A DNA stretch of 64,000 nucleotides, taken from M3007 sp044226205 (GTDB taxonomy: Bacteria; Bacteroidota; Bacteroidia; Chitinophagales; Saprospiraceae). The stretch covers positions 160,855 to 224,854 of the forward strand of contig JBGAHL010000005.1 of NCBI GenBank assembly GCA_044226205.1. Reading direction: 5' to 3'. A program made the position numbers and the translations under genes. Positions 53,751-62,153 of this stretch are shown here, one piece after another. Under the pieces are notes generated by a model, which ran no database searches, was not told where the DNA came from, and saw only the letters and a program-made list of their open reading frames with translations. How positions within the stretch are numbered: position 1 is the first letter of the stretch; each line of letters opens with the position of its first letter.

Positions 53751-53830
53751 ATCATTGATTTTTAGGCACTCCTGTCATTGTAATTTTAAAATCCCCGAGC
53801 CTAAATTACAGACAGAAAAGCGATACTGCC

Positions 53831-55381
53831 ATGAAGGAGCAATCCCGTTTTTTGCAACAAAATCTGCGACGCATTTATAAAAAAATGCAGGAGGCGGAAA
53901 TGTTGCACAACGTCGACATTCAGCGCGTTCACCCTGCCCAGCGGTCCAGCGCCGCCAACCTGATCCATTATCTTTCGCTGCGCCAGGAGGATTTGCGGGA
54001 AGTGCAGGACGGGTTGCACAATGCCGGATTGTCGTCGCTGGCCAGTTCGGAAAGCCACGTCTTGCGGCAGGTTCAGATGGTGCTGCGGCATTTGGGGGAC
54101 TCCATTGCCGACCATGAGTTGTCGCCCTGCGACTACCCCCATGCCACGCAGGTGCAGCGGCGGCAAACGACAGCCCTTTTCGGGCACGGCAATCTGCCGG
54201 AAAGCCCGCACCTGATGATCACTTTCGACTCGAAAATGGCCGATGATTTTCTGGCCGTAAAGGCTCTTGTGCAAGCCGGCATGACGGTCGCGCGGATCAA
54301 TTGCGCCCATGATGACCCCAAAACATGGCATCGGATGGTCCGGAATATTCGGAAAGCCGTAGAGGTGACCGGGCAGCCTTGCAAAATTTATATGGATCTG
54401 GCAGGCCCTAAAATCAGGACGGTTTTATTTGGAAAGGCGCGCAAAAAAGGCCGTTTGAAAATAGCGCCGAACGAATGTATTTACTTGATCGAGCGCCCGG
54501 TAGATCAGGAGAAATATGAAAAAGTAATCGGATGCACGATGGAAGGGATCATCGGCGATCTGTCGAAAGGCGATAGGATTTTGTTCGACGACGGGGTCGT
54601 GGAAGCCGTCGTGGAAAGAAAATTCGTGCACGCTGCGTTGTTGCGTATCACTCGCATTTCTGCGTCCAAACCGCGCATCAAGGCGGAAAAGGGCATGAAT
54701 TTCCCCGACACGGAACTCAGCGCGCGCTCACTCACCGATTTCGACAAATCCGTTTTGCCCTTTGCCCTGGAACATGCCGACCTGATCGGTTTTTCATTCG
54801 TTCGGCAGGCCAGCGAAGTCGCGGAATTGCAGCAATTGCTCGACCAACGGACGGCGCGCCCCGTGCATCTTGTCCTCAAAATCGAAACCCTTGAAGCCGT
54901 ACAAAACCTGCCGGCACTGCTGTTGCAAGGCATGCAGGAATCTGCTTTCGGCGTCATGATTGCCCGGGGCGACCTGGCGGTCGAGATCGGGTTCGAGCGG
55001 CTGAGTGAGATACAGGAGGAAATTCTGTGGATTTGCGAAGCGGGGCACGTGCCTGTGATCTGGGCGACGCAAGTGCTTGAAACACTGAACAAAAGTGGTC
55101 TTGCCACTCGTTCGGAAGTAACCGATGCCGCTCGCGCTGCCCAGGCGGAGTGCGTCATGGTGAATAAAGGCAAACACATGTTGCTCGTACTCGCCACCTT
55201 GCGCGACATACTCCGCCGCAGCGGCGGGCACCATGTCAAAAAACGCTACGTGTTCCGGCCGCTTCATATTGCCGAACGGTTTTTGCAGGGCGTAAAATCC
55301 AGAAAAAGGCGTCGAAATCAGGTACGCCCTAACTCGAGCGCGACAACCCACCAATCTTCGCCGTTTTCGGGATCGAAATAA
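53831..55381 (+). CDS. Atypical pyruvate-kinase-like protein with N-terminal extension
   Basis: A 516-residue protein. After about 130 residues of helical extension, a pyruvate-kinase barrel begins (LMITFDSKMADDF, VARINCAHD, DLAGPKIRT). KPRIKAEKGMNFPD, LKIETLEA, IARGDLAVEIGFERL and VIWATQVLETL follow. Many catalytic positions of pyruvate kinase are kept (Arg in RIN, Lys in KIE, Asp in GDL), but the mobile region and the loop after SEVTDAARA are altered (ECVMVNKGKHM), and the C-terminal regulatory domain is absent. Whether it is an active kinase, a phosphoenolpyruvate-binding enzyme of another kind or a regulator is open. The 3' end overlaps the convergent GNAT gene by 64 bases. Confidence 0.8.
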   Translation: MKEQSRFLQQNLRRIYKKMQEAEMLHNVDIQRVHPAQRSSAANLIHYLSLRQEDLREVQDGLHNAGLSSLASSESHVLRQVQMVLRHLGDSIADHELSPCDYPHATQVQRRQTTALFGHGNLPESPHLMITFDSKMADDFLAVKALVQAGMTVARINCAHDDPKTWHRMVRNIRKAVEVTGQPCKIYMDLAGPKIRTVLFGKARKKGRLKIAPNECIYLIERPVDQEKYEKVIGCTMEGIIGDLSKGDRILFDDGVVEAVVERKFVHAALLRITRISASKPRIKAEKGMNFPDTELSARSLTDFDKSVLPFALEHADLIGFSFVRQASEVAELQQLLDQRTARPVHLVLKIETLEAVQNLPALLLQGMQESAFGVMIARGDLAVEIGFERLSEIQEEILWICEAGHVPVIWATQVLETLNKSGLATRSEVTDAARAAQAECVMVNKGKHMLLVLATLRDILRRSGGHHVKKRYVFRPLHIAERFLQGVKSRKRRRNQVRPNSSATTHQSSPFSGSK

Positions 55382-55887
55382 CGGTGCAATAGATGAAATC
55401 CGACCCGCTCATGCGCGCTCAGGGAACGGGTATTGCGCACGGCAATCTCCGTCACCACGAGGTCGAAGTCGGGCGCACAGCATTCCTTCAACTTGTCATA
55501 CAAGCCGTCAAAAACGCCCTGCCCGCGGTATACCTCCGCAACGCAGACCTGGCCCATAACAAACCATCTCCACTCGTGTATCGGGCGCCCCTTCCATTCC
55601 AGTTTGCCCAATAATTCGAACATCGGTGCGAGAATGGGCAAGTCGTCGGCAAAAGATGGCGGCATGACGAGGCAATATCCCGCCAGAGCATCGCCTTCTT
55701 TCGCGATGACGCTGGGGTACGCCGCATTCATTTTGCGCAACACCAGCGGGTCGTGCCGGACCGTAAGAAAACCCTGCTCCGCGGCAACCGCGGCATCCAC
55801 TGCCGACAGGTGATTGATCGACTGCAAAGCCAGAATCTGATCAATTTCAGCATCGCAGCTTACCTGTGTAAAAACCACATTGCGCAT
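55318..55887 (-). CDS. GNAT-family N-acetyltransferase
   Basis: A 189-residue acetyltransferase-like protein. VCVAEVYRGQGVFDGLYDKL is the acetyl-CoA-binding R/Q-x-x-G-x-G motif, and TEIAVRNTRSLSAHERVGFHL is the B-motif region. The acceptor cannot be told. It overlaps the 3' end of the pyruvate-kinase-like gene on the opposite strand. Its start is 6 bases from the DinB gene stop, so the two are probably an operon. Confidence 0.88.
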   Translation of the reverse strand: MRNVVFTQVSCDAEIDQILALQSINHLSAVDAAVAAEQGFLTVRHDPLVLRKMNAAYPSVIAKEGDALAGYCLVMPPSFADDLPILAPMFELLGKLEWKGRPIHEWRWFVMGQVCVAEVYRGQGVFDGLYDKLKECCAPDFDLVVTEIAVRNTRSLSAHERVGFHLLHRYFDPENGEDWWVVALELGRT

Positions 55888-55893
55888 CTGGTT

Positions 55894-56448
55894 TTATTTT
55901 AAATGAATGGAACGTTCGAATACCTCTTCGGACGTCAGCCCGAATAATGGCGGCGTACTGACGCCCAACATATTGAGATACAGATAGATCTGTCCGCGAT
56001 GGTGTATTTCATGCTCGGTCAGCGCCCGCAACCATTTCCAGCAGGTGATTGGCGTGCCCGCAGGTGTCATGACTTTTTTCTCCAAATCCTCTGGGCTCAG
56101 GCTGCTGAAAATCTCCATCGACTGGCGGTGCAATTCATCCATAAAAGCCAGCGTAGCGTCAAAGCCCGGGGCCAGTTCCGCGCCAGCGCCAGGGTAAGCC
56201 GGCGGGCGGCCCTGAACGGTTTCTGCATAGAGCCAACGTTCGATCGTAGCCAGATGGCGCACCAGATCGCCCAGGGTAAATTTACCTTCGCGATAGGTCC
56301 ATTCGAGTTGGTCGGGCGGGATGCATAAAACCACCCGTCGAGTGCGGGCGCGCAATTTGCCGTAGTAGTCCAGAAAATCCATAAAAAGACTGGCGGGTGA
56401 TGAATTTAATCGTTCGATAAAGATACTTTTTCCTTCATTGCGCAGCAA
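55894..56448 (-). CDS. DinB-family protein
   Basis: A four-helix-bundle protein of the DinB/YfiT superfamily, which often binds a divalent metal through three histidines. The likely ligands are in GDLVRHLATIERW and in LTEHEIHHRGQIYLYL. Bacteroidota members have thiol-transferase or unknown roles; damage induction is not implied. The ATG at 56448 gives 184 residues. An internal ATG at 56382 (MDFLDYYGKLR) would start exactly at the family domain and is equally likely. Divergent from the AhpD-like gene, whose start is 29 bases away. Confidence 0.82.
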   Translation of the reverse strand: MLRNEGKSIFIERLNSSPASLFMDFLDYYGKLRARTRRVVLCIPPDQLEWTYREGKFTLGDLVRHLATIERWLYAETVQGRPPAYPGAGAELAPGFDATLAFMDELHRQSMEIFSSLSPEDLEKKVMTPAGTPITCWKWLRALTEHEIHHRGQIYLYLNMLGVSTPPLFGLTSEEVFERSIHLK

Positions 56449-56477
56449 TTCGATCCAGTTATCAACAAAAATTGACC

Positions 56478-57068
56478 ATGCCGCTTGTCACACCCTTGCC
56501 TTCCGATCATAACGCGGAAGTCGCCGAATTGGCCACTTTTTTTAATGAAACCCTCGGTTTTTGCCCCAACAGCGTGCTCACTATGCAGCGCCGCCCTGCT
56601 ATTGCGAAGGCATTTATCGAGTTGAACAAGGCGGTGATGGACAACCGCGGGCGGGTCACCAGCGACCTGAAACGGCTGATCGGCTACCTCGCCAGTCTGA
56701 CGGCCGGCTGCCGCTACTGTCAGGCGCACACCATCCGTGCCGCCGAACGTTACGGCGCGGAAGTGGACAAGATGGCGCATATCTGGGAGTTCAGAACGCA
56801 TCCCGCTTTCAGTGAAGCCGAACGTGCGGCGCTCGATTTTGCCATTGCAGCCAGTTCGGTGCCCAACGCCGTCGACGACGCGATTTCCGAACGCTTGCAC
56901 ACCCATTGGGACGAGGGGGAAATTGTGGAAATACTGGGCGTCATTGCCCTTTTTGGCTACCTCAACCGCTGGAACGACAGCATGGCTACACAACTGGAGG
57001 CCCCTGCTGCCGAAAGCGGCCGGCACTGGCTCGACCAGCAGGGCTGGACGCCGGGCAAGCACCAGTGA
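56478..57068 (+). CDS. Carboxymuconolactone decarboxylase/AhpD-like protein
   Basis: A 196-residue helical protein of the CMD/AhpD superfamily. GCRYCQAHT holds Cys78, Cys81 and His84, the redox CxxC-xx-H motif of AhpD alkylhydroperoxidases. A peroxidase or thiol-redox role is possible. The ATG at 56478 is preferred over the TTG at 56472. The stop directly abuts the stop of the convergent methyltransferase-like gene, with no base between them. Confidence 0.87.
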   Translation: MPLVTPLPSDHNAEVAELATFFNETLGFCPNSVLTMQRRPAIAKAFIELNKAVMDNRGRVTSDLKRLIGYLASLTAGCRYCQAHTIRAAERYGAEVDKMAHIWEFRTHPAFSEAERAALDFAIAASSVPNAVDDAISERLHTHWDEGEIVEILGVIALFGYLNRWNDSMATQLEAPAAESGRHWLDQQGWTPGKHQ

Positions 57069-57737
57069 TCAAGTTTTTTGATAACACAATACCCAGTTTC
57101 CTTCCGTATCGAATGCTTCGGCGCTCGGGAATACCGCTTTAAACGTGTGTTCGAAAAATCGCTTGGTCGCGCTGCGTTCGTGCGAGCGGTTGTACAGACA
57201 GTTGAACAGCAAAACTCCGCCATTTCGCAAGCGTTCGTCGCAGCATTCCAGAAATTCGCGGGTAAGAAACTGGGGCGGCGTCAGGTCGTCTTCAAAAATA
57301 TCGACGATCAACATATCATATTGATCCTCATTGACTTCTATAAAAACAGCAGCATCGGCGACTACGATTTCCACCGAACTTTCGAGTCGGGAAAGGGTGT
57401 AACGAGTGGCCAGTTCGGCCACGGTTTCGTCCCATTCGACAGCGGTGTAATGGTATTTGCGGCCGTATATTTTTTCGAGGATAAAGGGCACGCTTCCCAG
57501 GCCCAGACCGAGTAGCAGCACATCTTCATAAGCCCGTTGTTGCAGATCGAGCCGTGCAAATGCGCGGTTGAAGTTGCGGTACAGATCATCCCAGGAGTAC
57601 ACGGCGTTTCCGCTGAGCAATTGCAGGCGCCCACGGTAAACAAGCACGGTCAGTTCAGGATTTTGGTCCGAACCGGTCATCTCCAGCACCTGGGGCTGGA
57701 GGTAGGACAGCCATTTTTTCCAAAAAGGTATCGTCAC
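57069..57737 (-). CDS. Spermidine-synthase-like SAM-binding protein
   Basis: A 222-residue class I methyltransferase-fold protein of the polyamine-synthase family. DVLLLGLGLGSVPFILEK is motif I, AVEWDETVAELA holds the acidic residue that binds the ribose, and DMLIVDIFEDDLTPPQFLT is the loop that in spermidine synthases contains the catalytic acid. It is shorter than SpeE (about 290), having only a reduced N-terminal strand domain, so true aminopropyl transfer is doubtful. It may be a methyltransferase of unknown target. It lies between the AhpD-like gene and the AsmA gene terminator. Confidence 0.82.
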   Translation of the reverse strand: MTIPFWKKWLSYLQPQVLEMTGSDQNPELTVLVYRGRLQLLSGNAVYSWDDLYRNFNRAFARLDLQQRAYEDVLLLGLGLGSVPFILEKIYGRKYHYTAVEWDETVAELATRYTLSRLESSVEIVVADAAVFIEVNEDQYDMLIVDIFEDDLTPPQFLTREFLECCDERLRNGGVLLFNCLYNRSHERSATKRFFEHTFKAVFPSAEAFDTEGNWVLCYQKT

Positions 57738-57758
57738 GTTTTGAAACTTGCCGGGCCG

Positions 57759-57797
57759 AAAAAACTTGCGGCCGCCTGGTACACAAGCGGCCGCAAG
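57759..57797 (-). terminator. Intrinsic terminator of the AsmA-family gene
   Basis: On the minus strand an 11-bp perfect stem (CTTGCGGCCGC with GCGGCCGCAAG, 57797-57787 and 57775-57765) with an 11-base loop is followed by six T residues (57764-57759). It starts seven bases after the AsmA stop codon. Confidence 0.9.
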
Positions 57798-57803
57798 ATG
57801 CGC

Positions 57804-60800
57804 TTAATCTTTCTTTTTCTTCTTGAAAGGATCCCAATTATTGAGTTTGTCCTTCACGTCGTCGACTTTTTTCTGGCCCTCATCGCCCAGTACTTTTTTG
57901 GCTTCTTCCTCGGCCTTTTTCTTCGCCTCTTCCGTTTTCTGGTTGGCAATGTTGCGCAGGCTGTCTGCCGCTTTTTCAGCAGCAGCCCTGGCTTTTTCCT
58001 TGGCCTCCTCCACTTTCTGGTTCACCACGTTGGTGACCGAATCTTTGGCCTGTTGCAGAGCCGCGCCGGCGGTTGCAGAAGCCTGATCTTTGATCGTGGC
58101 CTGGCCGTCGCTGCCCAGCACTTTCATGGCAAGTTTCGGGTTGGCATACGAGCCGGTGATATCGAAACGAACGTTGATAAATTCGCCCTGGGCAATATTG
58201 ACGCCGAGTTTGGACGCCTCCGAGGAGAGCAGGTTCAGGCCGGAATTGGCGGCGCTGCCGACCCCGCTTTTTTCAAGGGCCGAACGGGGAACTTTGGTCA
58301 GGATCTGGTAACTCATATCGCTCGCAAGGCCGTGAGAACCGCCGATTTGCATGGCTACGTCCTGCATCTGGACATTAAAGGGCTTGACGATCACCATGCC
58401 GTTTTTGATTTCAAACCAGTTGCGGGTATTTTTCAACTCCAGTTTGTTCATGTAGTTGAGGTTCAACTTGGTCCCCATTTCATTGAGCGGCTTGAAGTTG
58501 TTGACGATGGCGTTGATCGTTTCGAGAAAACCGGCGGCTGAAAGCGTGGTAAAATCCGGCGTCATGTCGCGGCCAAGTATGCCGGAGAGCGCCAGGGTGG
58601 TATTGAAACGGCCGTCGATGCTTTGCGCAATGGGCGCGAAGGTTTTGACCGTCGCAAAACTTTGGTAGGCGTCCCGGAAACCGATGTTTTGCATGGCCAT
58701 ATCCATGTTAAACGCGGGTTTGGCCAGGTCTTTCGTATCATAAGAGCCATTGAGCCCCACCTGACCGCCGAGCAGATCGGCCGTGCAATTGTTGAGTTTG
58801 GCCGCGCTGTTTTTGACCACGACCTGCCCGTCGAGGTTGTTGAGGGTCAGGTTGGTGTATTTGACCTGGGCAAAATTGGCGTTGAGGGTCATATCCATGT
58901 TTTCGGGCACGGGAATCACCTCGGCGGCGGCGGGAGCGGCAGGCGTAGAAGATGAAGCGGCTGCGGCAGGCGCGGCCGTTTCGTCGGTCATAAACTGGTT
59001 GAGGTCGAAGTAATTCGAACGCAGGTTCACCACACCCGAAACAGTCTGATTATCAAACAGATAATTCCAGGCATTCAGAATCTGGCCGCTGCCGGACAGG
59101 TCGCTCTCGCCGAGTTTCAAACCGAAATTGTCCACCGACATTTTGTTGGGCATAAAGTGGCCCTTCATGTTCAGGTCGGACAGGTCGTAGGTGTCGTATT
59201 TGAGGCGACCGATATGGCCATCCATGGTAAAATCCCAGCGGTCGAATACTTTTTCGGAGGCGGGCGGCGGCACGTCGGTGGGCACTTTGCCGCCGGAGGC
59301 GTCGGCGGGTTCCTCGGTCATCCACTCATTGGCATCGAAATAAGCCGAGTTGAAATTGAGGGCGCCCGTCATGGTTTTCGTAGTGGAGAAATAAGCCAGC
59401 AGGTTGTCGATGCTGCCCGAGGCTTTCAGGTCGCTTTTGCCCAGTTTGGCATCGAAGTTCTGGATATTAACCCTTTGCGGGGTCAGGCTGGTCGAGAGGT
59501 TGTTGATTTTTACCGCGGGCATGTCGGTCGCCTTGTAGGAGATGCCCTGCATACCGAAATCGCCCGCCATTTGTACCTGATCGTACTGCTGGCGGTCGAT
59601 CTGACTCATAGAGGCCTTGATCATCATATTGGCCCGAATGATACCGGCCAGTTCCTGCACGCCATCGACGGGGAAAGCTTTGGACAGTTCTCCCAGGTTG
59701 AGCGTGCCGTTGATCTTGGTGTCGACGGTCGGGTCGGTTACCGGATTTTTCAGGTTAAAATAGCCTTCCAGCGGGTTGGAGCCGACGCGCAGGGAGAATT
59801 TGGGAATATTGACGGAAAGGCCGTTGAGCGTGGCGTCGGGGTTGTTGATCGACATGTCCACGTTGATATTGCTCACCCCAAGCGGCAGCGAGGGGTATTT
59901 AAAATCGGCATTCGCCACCTTGAAATCCAGTTTGAATGCCGGGTAGATTTTTTCGTTGTATTTTCCTTTGGCCATACCGCCGAACTGGACCGATCCATTG
60001 GCCTGCACGTCGCCGAAATCCTTGGTATATGCACCTGGAATGATGGACAGCAGGCTTTTAAACGTGTTCTCAGGGGTGCCGAATTTGAGGTCCATGAGAA
60101 TGTCCTCGGTGTTTTCCGGCATCTGGACCCAGCCGTCCAGCAGAAGACGCAAATCGTTGACTTTCAGGTCATTGTTTTGCAGGGTAAACTTCATATTCTT
60201 CATGTCGGCCGAAAGGGTCGTCGTCCAGTCGGTGCGGGCATTGCGCAGGTACTGGATGCCGCCGTAGTTGACGGAGAGCGCACTGGCGTGCGTTTCCATG
60301 GCCAGATCGTACAGGTCGGAATACAATTCGCCGCTGCCTTCGTGGTTCAGCCCGTCGATCTCCACTTCCATGCCCAGCGAGCGGTCGTCGTAGTAAAGCG
60401 AGCCATCGTTGATGGCGTAATGGTCGAGTTTGATTTTGCCGCTGCTTTCGGTAGTTGTGGCTGTTTTGGGGCTGTCGTCGGGTTTGGTGATATCGTAATT
60501 GGCTTTGCCATTCGACAGCACGTACACTTTCAAAATCGGCCGCTGGAGGTACAGGCCGTTGATTTCTACGGCATCGCCGAAGATGGCGGACCAAAGGTTG
60601 ACGGCCACGTCGAGGCGCTCGCATTGCACAAGTTTTACGCCTTCAAATTCGGCCATGCCGGTCACTTCAAGGCCTTCGAGACCTACCGACAAACGCGGAA
60701 AATGGCGGAAGAAGGACACATCGACGTCCTTGAAATCCACGGTTGCGTTAAGATTTTCGTTGGCGGCGGTTTTTACCTGCGCTACAATTTCGTCCTTGAA

Positions 60801-60875
60801 CAGGTAGGGAAGAATCAGCAAGGACCCGAGAAGTAACACGAGCAGGATCGCAATACTGAACAATACTTTTTTCAT
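57804..60875 (-). CDS. AsmA-family protein
   Basis: A 1023-residue protein of the AsmA/TamB/YhdP superfamily, which in other bacteria bridges inner and outer membranes for phospholipid or protein traffic. An N-terminal membrane helix (about 4-26) is followed by DVDVSFFRHFPRLSVGLEGL (the AsmA start motif) and long beta-strand repeats with DNFGLKLGESDLSGSG-type units. A low-complexity Ala/Pro segment lies near residues 635-660. The last 100 residues are highly charged alanine-lysine-glutamate helix ending in lysines, consistent with a coiled coil. It is monocistronic with its own terminator. Confidence 0.88.
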   Translation of the reverse strand: MKKVLFSIAILLVLLLGSLLILPYLFKDEIVAQVKTAANENLNATVDFKDVDVSFFRHFPRLSVGLEGLEVTGMAEFEGVKLVQCERLDVAVNLWSAIFGDAVEINGLYLQRPILKVYVLSNGKANYDITKPDDSPKTATTTESSGKIKLDHYAINDGSLYYDDRSLGMEVEIDGLNHEGSGELYSDLYDLAMETHASALSVNYGGIQYLRNARTDWTTTLSADMKNMKFTLQNNDLKVNDLRLLLDGWVQMPENTEDILMDLKFGTPENTFKSLLSIIPGAYTKDFGDVQANGSVQFGGMAKGKYNEKIYPAFKLDFKVANADFKYPSLPLGVSNINVDMSINNPDATLNGLSVNIPKFSLRVGSNPLEGYFNLKNPVTDPTVDTKINGTLNLGELSKAFPVDGVQELAGIIRANMMIKASMSQIDRQQYDQVQMAGDFGMQGISYKATDMPAVKINNLSTSLTPQRVNIQNFDAKLGKSDLKASGSIDNLLAYFSTTKTMTGALNFNSAYFDANEWMTEEPADASGGKVPTDVPPPASEKVFDRWDFTMDGHIGRLKYDTYDLSDLNMKGHFMPNKMSVDNFGLKLGESDLSGSGQILNAWNYLFDNQTVSGVVNLRSNYFDLNQFMTDETAAPAAAASSSTPAAPAAAEVIPVPENMDMTLNANFAQVKYTNLTLNNLDGQVVVKNSAAKLNNCTADLLGGQVGLNGSYDTKDLAKPAFNMDMAMQNIGFRDAYQSFATVKTFAPIAQSIDGRFNTTLALSGILGRDMTPDFTTLSAAGFLETINAIVNNFKPLNEMGTKLNLNYMNKLELKNTRNWFEIKNGMVIVKPFNVQMQDVAMQIGGSHGLASDMSYQILTKVPRSALEKSGVGSAANSGLNLLSSEASKLGVNIAQGEFINVRFDITGSYANPKLAMKVLGSDGQATIKDQASATAGAALQQAKDSVTNVVNQKVEEAKEKARAAAEKAADSLRNIANQKTEEAKKKAEEEAKKVLGDEGQKKVDDVKDKLNNWDPFKKKKKD

Positions 60876-60971
60876 GGCTTATGTATTTTCCGTTGGGACA
60901 AGTTTTAATACTGCAATAACGATGTTCAACAGGATTCGCTTTTCACATCTGACGGGAAAATTTTTCGGAGT

Positions 60972-60979
60972 TACCTTTG
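60972..60979 (+). promoter_or_regulatory. Candidate -7 box adjacent to the rnd start codon
   Basis: TACCTTTG, an exact TAnnTTTG match, ends four bases before the ATG at 60984, so the transcript would be leaderless or nearly so. No TTG is found at the usual -33 distance. Confidence 0.35.
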
Positions 60980-60983
60980 GGGC

Positions 60984-62150
60984 ATGAATTACCAAGTACA
61001 TTTCCTCGACCGGCAGGATGATTTTGACCGGCAGATGGATGCGATTGCGCGTTTACCCTGGGTTGGTTTCGACACAGAATTTGTCGGAGAAAAAACTTTC
61101 GTACCCGTTTTGTGCCTTATCCAGATCGTAACAGAACAAGAGATTTTCCTGATCGATACGGTAAAAATCAAGGATCTGAGCCGCTTTTTGTCGATCGTCA
61201 GCGACCCGGACGTGCTCAAAATTACGCACGCAGGCGATAATGACTACCGCCTTTTGTTTACCCTTTACGGCACCGTCCCGCAAAACACTTTCGACACCCA
61301 GATTGCCGCGGGTTTCGTGGGCTACAACTACCCCGCCGGCTTTGGCAAGATCGTGGAACGCGAACTGCGCGTCACCCTGGCGAAAAGCCACACCGTGGCC
61401 GACTGGGAGGCGCGGCCTCTCGACCCCAAGGCGGTGGAGTATGCCATCGAGGACGTCAAATACCTGCCGACCCTGCACCACCGCCTCTCAGGCAAACTAC
61501 GCCGCGAACAACGCGATTCGTGGGCGCGGGAAGAAAACCGCAAGTGGGAAAACGCTGCTTTTTACATCATCGATCCCTACAAGGAGGCCCTGGCCAACGA
61601 TCACATCCATCAACTGAATTTCAGGGAAAAAGTCTTTTTGCTGCGTATTTACGCCTGGCGGCGTGAAAAAGCGGCTGAACTGAACATCCCGAAAGAAAGC
61701 GTTTTGCAAAGCCGCCATATCTCCACCGTTCTGCGGTCTACCAAAGACGGCCCCAACGGGTTCCGCTCCAACCGGACGTTGGCGGAAGGCATCTGGCGCA
61801 AGTTTTTGCCCGAATGGCAGGAGTTGTGGAAAATACCGGCCACCGAAGCAGAAAGCGCTTTTATCAACAGCCTGCCCGCCCCGGCTCCCGATGACCCAGA
61901 GTTGGAATGGGCTATGGAACTGCTCTATCAGTTTGTCAAAAAACAGTGCCTCGAGCACGAGATCAGCGCGGCTTTGCTGCTGCCCAAAGGCGATTTCAAC
62001 CGTTTGAAAGAAGGCAACAACTTCGATGAAACCCTGCTCGGCGGATGGCGCGCCACCCTGCTGGGCGAAAACCTGGTCAACTGGCTGCTCAAACGACACC
62101 CGATCAAAATGTCGTGGAAAGACGGCGCATGCGAGCTTACAATGCCCTGA
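60984..62150 (+). CDS. rnd: Ribonuclease D
   Basis: A 3'-5' exoribonuclease for tRNA 3'-end maturation. In 388 residues the DEDDy exonuclease residues are visible: Asp30 and Glu32 in VGFDTEFVGE, an Asp in HAGDNDYRLL, and Tyr and Asp in YAIEDVKYLPTLH. The middle and C-terminal part corresponds to an HRDC domain (KAAELNIPKESVLQSRHIS). Length matches E. coli RNase D (375). The ABC transporter gene starts 3 bases after its stop, so cotranscription is likely. Confidence 0.93.
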   Translation: MNYQVHFLDRQDDFDRQMDAIARLPWVGFDTEFVGEKTFVPVLCLIQIVTEQEIFLIDTVKIKDLSRFLSIVSDPDVLKITHAGDNDYRLLFTLYGTVPQNTFDTQIAAGFVGYNYPAGFGKIVERELRVTLAKSHTVADWEARPLDPKAVEYAIEDVKYLPTLHHRLSGKLRREQRDSWAREENRKWENAAFYIIDPYKEALANDHIHQLNFREKVFLLRIYAWRREKAAELNIPKESVLQSRHISTVLRSTKDGPNGFRSNRTLAEGIWRKFLPEWQELWKIPATEAESAFINSLPAPAPDDPELEWAMELLYQFVKKQCLEHEISAALLLPKGDFNRLKEGNNFDETLLGGWRATLLGENLVNWLLKRHPIKMSWKDGACELTMP

Positions 62151-62153
62151 TCC

